A stretch of DNA of 64,000 nucleotides from Pseudomonas jessenii (GTDB taxonomy: Bacteria > Pseudomonadota > Gammaproteobacteria > Pseudomonadales > Pseudomonadaceae), in assembly GCF_002236115.1 (NCBI RefSeq), contig NZ_NIWT01000007.1, positions 372,001 through 436,000 on the forward strand, in the 5' to 3' direction. This document shows positions 57,301 to 64,000 of this stretch, piece after piece; the stretch's first letter is position 1, and each line of letters starts with the position of its first letter. The notes below the pieces were generated by a model that did no database searches, was not told the origin of the DNA, and saw only the letters and a list, made by a program, of their open reading frames with translations. A program made the translations under genes and the position numbers.

Positions 57301-60138
57301 CAGGACCAGCGCCTGCTCGATGGCCGGATGGCTTTGCAGACGATCCTGGATTTCCCCCAGTTCGATGCGGAAACCACGGATCTTCACCTGATGGTCGATA
57401 CGCCCGGCGTACTCGATGCTGCCATCGGCGCAATAACGCGCCAGATCGCCGGTGCGATACAGGCGCGCGCCCGACTCGGCGGCGAACAGGTCCGGGACGA
57501 ACCGCGTGGCGGTCAGATCGGACCGCTGGTGATAACCGCGGGCAAGGCCGGCACCACCGACGTACAACTCACCGACGCAGCCCTTGGCCACCGGGTTCAG
57601 GCGCGGGTCGAGCACGTACCAGCGCAGATCGCCGATCGGCTCCCCCAGCGGCGAGCTATTGGCACCATCGAGGTCGGCGCGGGACAGCGGCCGGTAGGTC
57701 ACATGCACGGTGGTTTCGGTGATGCCGTACATATTGATCAGCAACGGCTGCCGGTCGTCGAAGGCGTCGTACCATGGCCGCAGGCTGGCTACGTCCAGCG
57801 CCTCGCCACCGAACACCACATACCGCAGGGACATGTCTGGCGCATTGGCGCAGGCGAACGGCATCAACTGGCGAAAGGCCGAAGGGGTCTGGTTGAGTAC
57901 CGTGACTCCCTCATCACTGAGCAAGCGGGCGAAGTCTTCCGGGGAGCGGCTGACCGCGTGGGGCACCACCACCAGCTTGCCGCCGTAGAACAGCGCGCCA
58001 AAGATTTCCCACACGGAAAAGTCGAAGGCATAGGAGTGGAACAGGCTCCACACATCCTGCGCATTGAAACCGAACCAGTGCTCGGTGGCGCTGAACAGCC
58101 GCGTCAGGTTGCTGTGTGGCAGCAGCGTGCCTTTGGGTTTGCCGGTGGAACCGGAGGTGTAGATGACGTAGGCCAGGTTCGCTGGAGCGGTCAGGTTCGG
58201 CAGGTTGTCGGCACTGGCCTCAAGCAGCCAGTCGCTGGCGTGATCGAGGCAGATCACTTCAATGCCTTCGTTCAACGGCAGCTGCGGCAACAGCGCGGAA
58301 TCGGTCAGCAACAGGCGCGTGCCGCTGTCGGCGAGCATCCAGGCCAGGCGGTCCTGCGGGTATTGCGGGTCCAGCGGCACGTAGGCGCCACCGGCCTTGA
58401 GGATCGCCAACAGGCTGACGATCATCTCCAGCGAACGCTCCAGGGCAATGCCCACCAACACGTCCGGGCCGACGCCGCGCTCACGCAGGCGATGGGCGAT
58501 GCGGTTGGCGCGGCGGTTCAGTTCGGCGTAAGTGAGGGTGATGCCGTCGCAGGTCACAGCGATGTTGTTCGGGTGCGCGGCGGCCTGGGCTTCGATCAGT
58601 TGATGGGCGCACAACAGGTTCGCCTGATCGCTGTTCAACCCGGCAGTGCGATTCCAGTCGCGCAAGGTGGCCTGCTGCTCGGAGGCGTCGAGCATGCACA
58701 GGTCCGCCAAGGCAACCGTGCTGTCAGTGCAAATCGCCTGCAACAGGTTCAGCCAGTGCCGGCCGAGACGCTCGATGGTCGAGGCGTCGAACAGCTCGGT
58801 GGCGTAGACGAACGACGCGTGGATGCCCTCGTCGCCCTCGACGGTGTCGAGCATCAGGTCGAACTTGGTGGTTTTCTCATCCCAGATCAGCGGTTCGACG
58901 CTCAGCCCCGGCAGGTCCCAGCGTTGCGGGCCGCCACTGTCGCGCTGGTGGTTGAACATCACCTGGAACAGCGGCGTGTGGCTCAGGCTGCGCTCCACGC
59001 CCAGGCCATCGACCAGTTGCTCGAACGGCAGGTCCTGATGGGCCTGTGCGCCGAGTGCCGCGGTCTTGATCTCGGCCAGCAATTGCCCAAACGGCTGGTC
59101 GGCCCGGGGCTGGCTGCGCAACACCTGGGTGTTGACGAAAAAGCCCAGCAGGTTTTCCACGTCCTGGCGGGTGCGGTTGGCAATCGGCACGCCGACACGA
59201 ATGTCCTGCTCGCCGCTGTAGCGATGCAACAGTGTCTGCAACGCTGCCATCAGCACCATGAACAGGGTGCAGCCTTCGCGGCGGGCAAGATCACGCAGTT
59301 GGGCGGTCAACGCAGTGGAGATTTCCAGCTCGACGCTGGCCCCCTGCTGGCTCGGGATCGCCGGGCGACGACGGTCGGTCGGCAGGTTCAGTGGCGGGTG
59401 TTCGCGGCCCAACTGCACGCGCCAGTAATCGAGCTGGCGATCGGCCTCGCCGGCCTCCAGCCACAGCCGCTGCCAGCGGGCGAAGTCGGCGTACTGAATG
59501 CCCGGCTCCGGTAGTTGCGCGGCCTGCCCGGCGCTCAGTTGTGCATAGAGCCGGGTGAACTCCTGCAACAGGATCGGCAGCGAACCGCCGTCGGTGACAA
59601 TGTGGTGGAAGGTCAGCACCAGCACATGTTGCTGCGCATCGAGGCGGATCAAGCGGCAGCGCATCAACGGGCCGTGTTGCAGGTCGAACGGCTGCTCGGC
59701 GTTCAGGGCGATCTGCCGCTGCAGTTCGGCCTCGTCGCCAGCGCTGACTTCGAGCAGCGGCGCATCCATCCGTGGGTGAATCTTTTGCAGCACTTGCCGG
59801 TCGTCGAAAACGAAGGTGGTGCGCAGCACTTCGTAACGCTGCACCAGCGCGCTCAGGGTCTGCGCCAGCGCCTCAGGGTTGAGTTCGCCGCTCAGGCGGA
59901 AGGCACCGGTCAGGTTGTAGGCAGTGGCCTGGGGCTGCATCTGCCAGAGGAACCACAAGCGCTGCTGCGCGTAGGACGCCGGCAGCGTGTCGACGGCGCG
60001 GTCCCGTGGCGGGATCGGCAGCAGTTCCAGGGTCAGCCCCTGGGCATGCATCTTCTGTTGCAACGCGCGCCGGGCGTCCGCGCTCAAGCCGCAGAAACGC
60101 TGGGCCAGGGTCATCATTCTGTCCGGTGCAGCACTCAT
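48334..60138 (-). CDS. pvdD: terminal pyoverdine NRPS (C-A-T-E-C-A-T-C-A-T-TE)
   Basis: The product is 3934 residues. Module 1: C (HHIVTDG at 178-184), A (about 510-1015), T (Ser1058), epimerase (HHLAVDG at about 1235). Module 2: C of the post-epimerase type (HHILLDG at 1699-1705), A, T. Module 3: C (HHILMDG), A, T. A thioesterase ends the protein (GWSLGG, Ser about 3746). By eye, specificity codes read DFWNVGMVHK (Thr), DVWHMSLIDK (Ser, one change from the usual code) and DGECCGGVTK (Ornithine-like, uncertain). It therefore adds D-Thr, Ser and probably hydroxyornithine and releases the peptide. The start overlaps the stop of the preceding NRPS (ATGA). PAO1 PvdD is shorter (two modules). Confidence 0.93.
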   Translation of the reverse strand: MSAAPDRMMTLAQRFCGLSADARRALQQKMHAQGLTLELLPIPPRDRAVDTLPASYAQQRLWFLWQMQPQATAYNLTGAFRLSGELNPEALAQTLSALVQRYEVLRTTFVFDDRQVLQKIHPRMDAPLLEVSAGDEAELQRQIALNAEQPFDLQHGPLMRCRLIRLDAQQHVLVLTFHHIVTDGGSLPILLQEFTRLYAQLSAGQAAQLPEPGIQYADFARWQRLWLEAGEADRQLDYWRVQLGREHPPLNLPTDRRRPAIPSQQGASVELEISTALTAQLRDLARREGCTLFMVLMAALQTLLHRYSGEQDIRVGVPIANRTRQDVENLLGFFVNTQVLRSQPRADQPFGQLLAEIKTAALGAQAHQDLPFEQLVDGLGVERSLSHTPLFQVMFNHQRDSGGPQRWDLPGLSVEPLIWDEKTTKFDLMLDTVEGDEGIHASFVYATELFDASTIERLGRHWLNLLQAICTDSTVALADLCMLDASEQQATLRDWNRTAGLNSDQANLLCAHQLIEAQAAAHPNNIAVTCDGITLTYAELNRRANRIAHRLRERGVGPDVLVGIALERSLEMIVSLLAILKAGGAYVPLDPQYPQDRLAWMLADSGTRLLLTDSALLPQLPLNEGIEVICLDHASDWLLEASADNLPNLTAPANLAYVIYTSGSTGKPKGTLLPHSNLTRLFSATEHWFGFNAQDVWSLFHSYAFDFSVWEIFGALFYGGKLVVVPHAVSRSPEDFARLLSDEGVTVLNQTPSAFRQLMPFACANAPDMSLRYVVFGGEALDVASLRPWYDAFDDRQPLLINMYGITETTVHVTYRPLSRADLDGANSSPLGEPIGDLRWYVLDPRLNPVAKGCVGELYVGGAGLARGYHQRSDLTATRFVPDLFAAESGARLYRTGDLARYCADGSIEYAGRIDHQVKIRGFRIELGEIQDRLQSHPAIEQALVLAPQVNGSPQLVAWFTASGDDSDLRHSLREHLQAGLPDYMVPAHLIKLDQWPLTGNGKLDRAALPKPDATLAQQAYTAPMDELQTELAAIWQDVLKLERVGIDDNFFELGGDSIISIQVVSRARQAGIRITPRDLFQHQTVQSLAKVAVRSAGLVIDQGPVRGEVLLTPIQHWFFEQDIEARHHWNQSLLLELREPLDSDSLQQALAALVEHHDGLRLRLRNVDGVWQQAQAEQWNSSEVLWQRQAANADELLELCNAAQASLNLQDGPLLRALLVDMGAAGQRLLLVVHHLAVDGVSWRLLLEDLQTAYQQAQQAQPLRLPAKTSAYQAWAARLQTHAQSAALASQASYWQDQYRDVQVQLPADNPQGSLASQHAVSVETLLDSTLTRQLLQDAPAAYRTQVNDLLLTALARVLGNWTGQTSTLVKLEGHGREDLFDDIDLTRTLGWFTSIFPVKLTPAGDLAASIKAVKEQLRAVPDKGIGFGILRYLADAGLEDLPSPQVTFNYMGQFDASFDEQAPWRPARENGGAEQGASAELDRGLSINGQVYAGQLRLSWTFSGDVFNPQTVQRLADAYALELQQLIEHCLSGAGGLTPSDVPLVRVDQAQLDALPLAASQIEDILPLSPMQQGMLFHSLFAPDAGAYIPQMRVDVQGLDVEAFRDAWQQTLQRHEVLRAAFFSESNGSRPLQVILADATLPLTVLDWRDQSKVTGALDRLAEDDRLRGFDLTLAPLLRLTLVQTADDRHHLIFTNHHILLDGWSTSQLFGEVLQRYCGIMPAPNVGGYRDYMTWLGTRDRAACEAFWLEQLQSFTEPTRLAGALPGPVAGQGDAHRTLHLSLDRAATERLSGFARQARVTPNTVLQAAWLLLLQRYTGQQTVAFGATVSGRPSELQGIEQQIGLFINTLPVIATPHPERTVSQWIDEVQALNLKLREVEYTPLADVQRWAGHSGEALFDTLLVFENYPVAQALEEGNASALKFSGISNHDQTSFPLAIAAELGECLDLRFNYDTALFSAEAIEGLSTRLLALLDAMVSAPQQPLGRLNLLDAAQTAQQIEGFNRTAQAWPDVRPVYQCFEAQVQQTPEAPALVFAGQTLSYRELNRQANRLAHYLRSQGVGAEVLVGIAAERSLELVIGLLAIMKAGGAYVPLDPDYPRERLEHMFDDSGIHLLLTQRHLLEQLPIPPATTAICLDDMAGLLDGLSDENLPCVVELQSLAYMIYTSGSTGKPKGAANHHEALYNRLAWMQGAYPLDGRDTVLQKTPFSFDVSVWEFFWPLMTGARLAVAGPGAHRDPAQLVSLIEQYKVSTLHFVPSMLQAFVQGEGFERCASLRQVMCSGEALSADLQHSLFRVLPNVGLYNLYGPTEAAIDVTHWTCVDDGGFSVPIGQPIANLVTYILDDSLQPQVQGCVGELYLGGIGLARGYHNRPELTAERFVASPFGEQGERLYRTGDLARYRADGVIEYVGRIDHQVKIRGLRIELGEIEACLLEHPSVREAVVIALDVGKSKQLVAYVTGDAAVDPLKQHLRNALPEHMQPSHVLLLDQLPVTPNGKLDRRALPQPDLQVREYVAPRSAVEATLQAVWQALFEVPQIGMHDNFFELGGDSIVSIQAVSRARKAGLSISPKDVFSHPTIVELAAVAQPLTADQAVQTVFAPTANIELSDAQYQALELAADEVEDVYPLSPMQQGMLFHSVQDGDSGLYVNQIEVGVRGVDGARFRAAWADAAKRHGILRTAFLWEGDKEPLQVVLRDAPSLLTELDWRGLDDQPERVRQLALEERERGFSLNRAPLLRLLLVRLEDDRYRLIWTYHHILMDGWSVSRLIGEVLRHYSGEEHEPVAAYRDYIDWLGQQVAEASEAFWKDKLSNLEGATHLARALPVKAPQAGYHAIYTHLSAGQTAGLQAFAQQQQVTLNTLVQAAWLLLLQRYTGQRTVTFGATVSGRPETLNGSENMLGLFINTLPVVNTVPTEASVGDWLREIQACNLDIRDFQQTPLSDIQRWAGQGGQSLFDSIIVFENQPVDRTLREWNGDSLRFEDVSDFGLTSFAMDLMVSLDEGLRIEYMHQRDQFDLATVEVLRSHMESLMQRLCDDAGRAVGELGLLTLDEGRALDGELPVVAEGDETPVHELIRQRARLQPDHTALVLSYADRDAEQLSYAELDHRSDALAVHLLEQGVQAEDVIGVFMERSLELVVSLLAVMKCGAAYVPLDPQYPQERLRYMMADSDMRLLLTQERLCDSTQLNPGTAMVAVDRLNLDVDVAVPSSSVQAGQLAYLIYTSGSTGKPKSVAVAHGPLSMHVQAIAELYEMDPNNRELHFMSFAFDGAHERWITALISGSTLVIRDNNLWTAEQTLTVLHRQRISVACFPPAYLLQLAEHAELQGGNPPPVRIYCFGGDAVPDATFERVKHTLKPQFLVNGYGPTETVVTPLLWKIAADGHCQAMYAPIGQRVGSRSLHVLDMDLNPLPVGMVGELYIGGRGVARGYHRHPWQSAERFVADPFSTEGGRLYRTGDLVRRREDGVFDYVGRIDHQVKVRGFRIELGEIEARLREQAGVNDALVVVRDNGQGPQLVGYVVAAQDDGLGPRCQAALRESLPDYMVPTQVVVLPRFPLTPNGKLDRKALPDPAFTGRDYVAPRTPLEWALADIWQQVLGIEKVGITDNFFELGGDSLRTLKVISKVRALNEPGFQLKLRDMMAKPTIAGLSGVDEQPLRHSPQPLLLLNQVVNDQPPLFCLHAGFGTVFDYEPLARRLDGERTVYGVQCRMLLDRQWHDSSLAQMAQDYVEAIRARQPQGPYHVLGWSLGGALALMVSDLFEQQGQRVAFVGLVDSFVPTQVNAVVSPDEWRTDLAEFLGATLGMDGEVIARVLSTESTGDHEAVARIIRAVIDSESDQASGYALLGADELAQTFMVSTRLKALSRQVETLPTPQAELHCWWADGNPTTERATLERQRPRLRKVQTVTAGHFDILQQEECLDAVVAALGREVVPLV

Positions 60139-63100
60139 CGCGCGTGTTCCTCATCCACTTCGTCGAACAACGCTTCAAGGGCGTCTACATCGTTTTCTTT
60201 ATGTTCACTGTGCTGACGGAACTGCTCGATCTGCGCCGCCAGGCGTTCCAGGGTGTCACCGTCGAAAAACAGCTTGAGCGGGATCGCCCGGTTCAGTTCT
60301 TCCTGAATCCGCGCACGAATGCGCGTGGCCAGCAGCGAGTGCCCGCCGAGTTCGAAAAAGTTGTCGTGCACGCCGACGCGTTCGACGTGCAGCGCTTCGG
60401 CCCAGATCGCCGCCAGGGTTTTTTCCAGGTCGTTGCGCGGCGCGACGAAGACGCTGCGGCGCACATCGAGATCGAGCAAGGCCTGGCGATTGAGTTTGCC
60501 GTTGGGCATCAACGGGAAGCGCTCCAGCACCTGCAAGCGCGCCGGTTGCATGTGCTCGGGCAGTGCCTCGGCCAAGTGGCTGCGCAATTCGTTGAGGCGG
60601 ATGTCGGCGGTGTCGGCCGGGGACACCACGAAGCCAAGCAATTGCGGGCCGGTCGGGGTTTCCCGGGCAATCACGGCGGCGTCCTCGATGCCCGGCGCGT
60701 TACGCATGACCGACTCGATTTCGCCCAGCTCAATGCGGAAGCCACGGATTTTCACCTGGTGATCGACCCGACCCAGATACTCCAGCACGCCATCGGCGCG
60801 ATAGCGCGCCAGGTCGCCGGTGCGGTACAGGCGCTGGCCCGCCGCCTTCGCGAACAGGTCGGGGACAAAACGCTCGGCGGTCAGCGTGGCCCGTTGCAGA
60901 TAGCCTCGGGCAATGCCGGCCCCGCCGACATACAACTCGCCTTCGACGCCCACGGCCACCGGTTGCAGGTCCGGGCCGAGCACGTGGATGCGCATGCCGG
61001 CAATCGGCTGGCCGATGGGAATGCTGTCGTCATCATCGCTGAGGGGCAACTCCCAGGCCGAACACCACACGGTGCCCTCGGTCGGGCCGTATTCGTTGAC
61101 CAGAGCCACTCCCGGCAATGCCTCGCGATGTCGCTGTACCAGTGCGTTGCTGCAGGCTTCGCCGGCGACGATCACACAGGCCAGCGCCTGGCGGTCGAGG
61201 TGTTCGAGAATCTGTGCGTGGTACGACGGCAAGGTCAGGTAGTGGGAAATCTCTTCGCACTGGATCAGCGCCGCCAGTTGCGCCGGATCCTTGTAGCTGT
61301 CTTCGTCCGGCAGGCACAGGGTCGCGCCCTGCCCCAACGCCCAGAAAACCCCGGCCACCGAGCTGTCGAAGGAGAATGACGAGAGCATCAGGAACCCGCG
61401 CAGCGGCTGGCGATAAAAGGCATTGCGCGCCAGGGTCGAGGCCACGGCGTTGGCATGGCTGATCATCACGCCCTTTGGCTTGCCGGTGGACCCGGAGGTG
61501 TAGATGACGTAGGCCAGATTGGCGCTGTCGCCTTGTGGCTCAGGCCGGGTTTGCGCGGCGGACCAGACTTCGGCCCCTGGCATCAGGGAAATTATCCGCT
61601 CACCAGGCAATGCATCCGGCAGCTTTTGGCAGGCCAGCACATGGCGCGCGCCGGTATCGGCGAGCATGAACGCCAGACGCTCGATCGGGTAGTTCGGGTC
61701 CAGCGGCAAGTACGCAGCGTCAGCCTTGAGCGTGCCCAACAGGGCGATGACCATTTCCAGGGAGCGCTGGCCGTAGACCGCAACAATTTCATCCGGTGTC
61801 ACGCCTTGGCCGCGCAAGGCATTGGCCACCTGATTGGAGCGCGCATCCAGTTCGGCATAGCTCAGGCGCTGACCGTTGACGCTCAGGGCGATGCGTTGCG
61901 GATGCAGGCGCGCCTGTTCGCTGAACAGTTCTTGCAGGAAGCGGAACGGCAATGCCTGTTCGGTGGCGTTCGGGTTGAAGCCTTCGACCAATCGGGTCAG
62001 TTGTGCGTCATTGACCAGAGTCGCCTGAGCCAGGGTCATTTCGGGCGAACCCAGCAATTGGTGACTGAACTCGACAAACTGTTCCAGCCATTCAACCAGC
62101 ATCGATTCGGGCAGCGCACCGTCAAGACACGACAACTGCAACTGATCGCCCTGCACTCGCAGGCGAAGGACTTCGGGGTTGCCGTCGTCCACCTCGATAG
62201 CGCTTTCAATGGCAGCCTGATAGACGAAGCCGTAACGCAGCGGCGCGGTACCTTCGGCGCTCAGTTCGAATTCATTGAGGCAATCGAGCCACGACAGCGA
62301 CTGTTCGACGCTGGCGGCAAACGCCACCAACGCTTGTGCCAGTGTCTGCTGGCTGCGGTGATCGAAGGCCACCGGCAAACGCCGGGCGAAGCGTCCGAGG
62401 GTGGCGATGGTTTGCTCGTTGCGACCCTCCACCTGCCAGCCCATCAGCAGCTTTTCCTGATGGCCGATGCGTGCAACGAATGCAGTCCACAGCAAAAGCG
62501 CCAATTGCTCTGCCTCAACGCCCGTTTCGGCAGCGACGCGTTGCACGCCAGCAAGCCATGGGGCGTCAATCAACGTTGCCTGACGACGAACCAGAGTGAC
62601 TTCGACGGTTTTTTCGAACGGCACGCGATGAGCCACGACGAACTGCGATTGCAGGTTGCGCCAGAACGCCGCGCCCTGGTGGCCGATGTCCTCTTCGCGC
62701 AGTTCTTCCTGCCATGCGCTGTAGTCCAGGTATTGCAGCGCGTCCTCGTCGTCGGCCAGGGTTTCACCGCGCAACAGGCTGCCAAGTTCACTCGCCAGCA
62801 CCCGCAGCGATGCCTCGTCGATGCTGCATGCCGGGGTCAGCAGAGTGATGAACTGCTGCCCTGCCTCGTCTTCAACCTGCGCCAACACCAGCGCCTGATT
62901 CGAATCTTCAACCATGACTTCACGGCTGCGGCTCAAGGCCTCGGCCACTGAAGGCTGGTTACCCAGCAGGGTGAGCGGCAACCCATCGCACAGGCTCTGC
63001 ACCGGCCACTTCATGCCCGGCAAACGACGGTACAGCGTGCGCAGGATTTCATGGCGCTGACTGAGTGTTTCCAGTGCCCTGCGCAATGCCTGGGCGTCCA

Positions 63101-63233
63101 CTGGCCGGGCGACCGGCAACGTCAGCGCGGCGAACAGCGGTCGTGCGCCCAGTTCCTGGGCCCGCAAATAAAAGGCCTGCTGGGCCGAAGTCTGGAATAC
63201 GTCTACCGAAGGTTCGAGGGCGGTGGTGTTCAT
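60135..63233 (-). CDS. one-module NRPS with condensation-like interface domain (X-A-T)
   Basis: The product is 1032 residues. The first 400 residues are condensation-like, but the HHxxxDG active site reads PACSIDE (about 134-140), so peptide-bond formation is unlikely. The A domain (about 430-930) has YTSGSTGKPKG, and its code reads DSALIAEVWK by eye, closest to the His code DSELTAEVCK in memory. The T domain has LGGHSLL near residue 975. Inactive condensation-like domains beside a stand-alone hydroxylase gene match the 'interface' domains that recruit a beta-hydroxylase to the loaded carrier. The gene lies 11 bases after the hydroxylase gene and overlaps the terminal NRPS by four bases. Confidence 0.9.
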   Translation of the reverse strand: MNTTALEPSVDVFQTSAQQAFYLRAQELGARPLFAALTLPVARPVDAQALRRALETLSQRHEILRTLYRRLPGMKWPVQSLCDGLPLTLLGNQPSVAEALSRSREVMVEDSNQALVLAQVEDEAGQQFITLLTPACSIDEASLRVLASELGSLLRGETLADDEDALQYLDYSAWQEELREEDIGHQGAAFWRNLQSQFVVAHRVPFEKTVEVTLVRRQATLIDAPWLAGVQRVAAETGVEAEQLALLLWTAFVARIGHQEKLLMGWQVEGRNEQTIATLGRFARRLPVAFDHRSQQTLAQALVAFAASVEQSLSWLDCLNEFELSAEGTAPLRYGFVYQAAIESAIEVDDGNPEVLRLRVQGDQLQLSCLDGALPESMLVEWLEQFVEFSHQLLGSPEMTLAQATLVNDAQLTRLVEGFNPNATEQALPFRFLQELFSEQARLHPQRIALSVNGQRLSYAELDARSNQVANALRGQGVTPDEIVAVYGQRSLEMVIALLGTLKADAAYLPLDPNYPIERLAFMLADTGARHVLACQKLPDALPGERIISLMPGAEVWSAAQTRPEPQGDSANLAYVIYTSGSTGKPKGVMISHANAVASTLARNAFYRQPLRGFLMLSSFSFDSSVAGVFWALGQGATLCLPDEDSYKDPAQLAALIQCEEISHYLTLPSYHAQILEHLDRQALACVIVAGEACSNALVQRHREALPGVALVNEYGPTEGTVWCSAWELPLSDDDDSIPIGQPIAGMRIHVLGPDLQPVAVGVEGELYVGGAGIARGYLQRATLTAERFVPDLFAKAAGQRLYRTGDLARYRADGVLEYLGRVDHQVKIRGFRIELGEIESVMRNAPGIEDAAVIARETPTGPQLLGFVVSPADTADIRLNELRSHLAEALPEHMQPARLQVLERFPLMPNGKLNRQALLDLDVRRSVFVAPRNDLEKTLAAIWAEALHVERVGVHDNFFELGGHSLLATRIRARIQEELNRAIPLKLFFDGDTLERLAAQIEQFRQHSEHKENDVDALEALFDEVDEEHAR

Positions 63234-63244
63234 GTCGGGTGTCC

Positions 63245-64000
63245 TTATTCCTGATCCAGGTCGGCGCTTTTCTGCGCGATGGCCATGGCCGTGAGGATTT
63301 TTCTGTAGCCGGTGAATTCGTTGCGCGCATGCACGCTGAGGATGTTGTCGAGCAGGACCACGTCGCCCTTCTCCCAGGCGAACTCGACCATCACCTCGCG
63401 GTAGATGCCTTGCAGGTGACGAATCACGTCCTCGGGAATCGGCGAGCCATCGCCGAAGAAGGTGTTTTGCGGCAAATCTTGCGGGCCGAACTCACGCAGC
63501 AGGTTGTCGCGGATGCTGTCCGGCAGGGTCAGTGCGTTGAAGAAGGTGCCGTGGTTGAACCAGATGCGCTCGCCGGTCAGTGGATGGCGCACGATGGCCG
63601 GGCCGTTCTGCCGGGTGCGCAGGCGGTTGCCCGGCTTCCATTCGGCCTGGATGCCGATTTTGGCGCAGTAGGCCTCGACTTCGCTGCGATCCTCACTCTG
63701 GAACACGGTCTGCCATGGCAGGCCCATGCCGTCGCCGTAGTTACGCACGTACATGATGCGTTTGCGGGCAAACTCTTCGCGCACCGCCGGGTCGATCCGC
63801 GCGAGGATCCGGCGGGTATCGCCAAAGGGTGTTTCACCGCCGGTGGTCGACGGCGTGTCGCAGTAGAAATACAGGTGACGCGGGAACACCGGTGAATACG
63901 AGTGTTCGTTGTGCGGGAAAATTTTCTCCGGCGCCGGGTAATCGGTGGAGCTGTAGATCTTGAACTGGCCGCTGATCTGGGTCCTTGGCGAGGCGCGGAA
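63245..64000 (-). CDS. SyrP-like Fe(II)/2-oxoglutarate beta-hydroxylase (5' partial)
   Basis: 252 codons are visible and the frame is open to the right edge, so the N-terminus is missing. It is a TauD/clavaminate-synthase-like fold: the first two iron ligands are in PHNEHSYS (HxE), the distal His is in LLDNILSVHARNEF with the 2-oxoglutarate Arg just after it, and GGETPFGD is the usual turn. Such enzymes hydroxylate the beta carbon of Asp or His while it is bound to an NRPS carrier. Its partner here is the adjacent X-A-T synthetase. Confidence 0.9.
   Translation of the reverse strand, partial: FRASPRTQISGQFKIYSSTDYPAPEKIFPHNEHSYSPVFPRHLYFYCDTPSTTGGETPFGDTRRILARIDPAVREEFARKRIMYVRNYGDGMGLPWQTVFQSEDRSEVEAYCAKIGIQAEWKPGNRLRTRQNGPAIVRHPLTGERIWFNHGTFFNALTLPDSIRDNLLREFGPQDLPQNTFFGDGSPIPEDVIRHLQGIYREVMVEFAWEKGDVVLLDNILSVHARNEFTGYRKILTAMAIAQKSADLDQE

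Noticed and set aside
53773..59514. A 1913-codon open frame on the + strand opposite the terminal NRPS
   Set aside because: It is a shadow of strong GC-rich codon bias in the NRPS gene; its translation shows no domain and lacks a ribosome site. Only the minus-strand frame gives NRPS motifs.
1..64000. tRNA, rRNA, insertion sequences, prophage or integrase genes
   Set aside because: None could be recognised; REP elements are the only mobile-type sequences seen.

Overview
The window is chromosomal DNA from a Pseudomonas of the P. fluorescens complex. The evidence is the high GC content, the many copies of the fluorescent-pseudomonad REP palindrome (core GGGAGCGAGCTTGCTCGCG), and a pyoverdine locus whose gene order follows P. 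aeruginosa PAO1 closely.

Left part (1-26.3 kb), general metabolism and transport. It holds the 3' part of paaZ (phenylacetate ring opening), a small DUF-type protein behind a structured leader, a LuxR regulator + class III aminotransferase + PotF-like binding protein (polyamine or amine use), an enoyl-CoA hydratase + thiolase pair, an EmrAB-type efflux pair, an AhpD-like protein, an MscS channel with a cyclic-nucleotide-binding domain, two isochorismatase-like hydrolases with a pirin and a divergent LysR regulator, dkgB, a BvgS/EvgS-type phosphorelay (giant hybrid kinase, LuxR response regulator, degenerate receiver), and an MgtA Mg2+ ATPase with an MgtC/SapB protein.

Right part (26.8-64 kb), pyoverdine locus. 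Order: pvdA, fpvI, pvdR-pvdT-opmQ (recycling/export), pvdP, pvdM-pvdN-pvdO (periplasmic maturation), pvdE (inner-membrane export of ferribactin), fpvA (receptor). A 4-kb block of small accessory genes follows, and then a leftward NRPS operon running off the right edge. Five transcription units carry an exact PvdS box (TAAAT-N16-CGT). fpvI and fpvA have Fur-like sites instead. Two genes that flank these in PAO1, fpvR (anti-sigma) and pvdF (hydroxyornithine formylase), are absent from their expected places.

The NRPS operon is the most informative part. A SyrP-like Fe(II)/2-oxoglutarate hydroxylase (cut by the window edge) precedes a one-module NRPS whose condensation-like domain lacks the HHxxxDG motif. 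That is the layout of an 'interface' domain that recruits a beta-hydroxylase. Its A-domain code reads His-like, suggesting beta-hydroxyhistidine. The last synthetase (C-A-T-E, C-A-T, C-A-T-TE) reads D-Thr, Ser, then probably hydroxyornithine, released by the thioesterase. The predicted pyoverdine C-terminus is therefore ...(OH)His-D-Thr-Ser-(cyclo)OH-Orn.

The least explained signal is a pair of related structured RNA leaders (about 2.24-2.43 kb and 46.41-46.58 kb). They share a fold with compensatory base changes, and each sits upstream of a small DUF3077/DUF6124-like gene.
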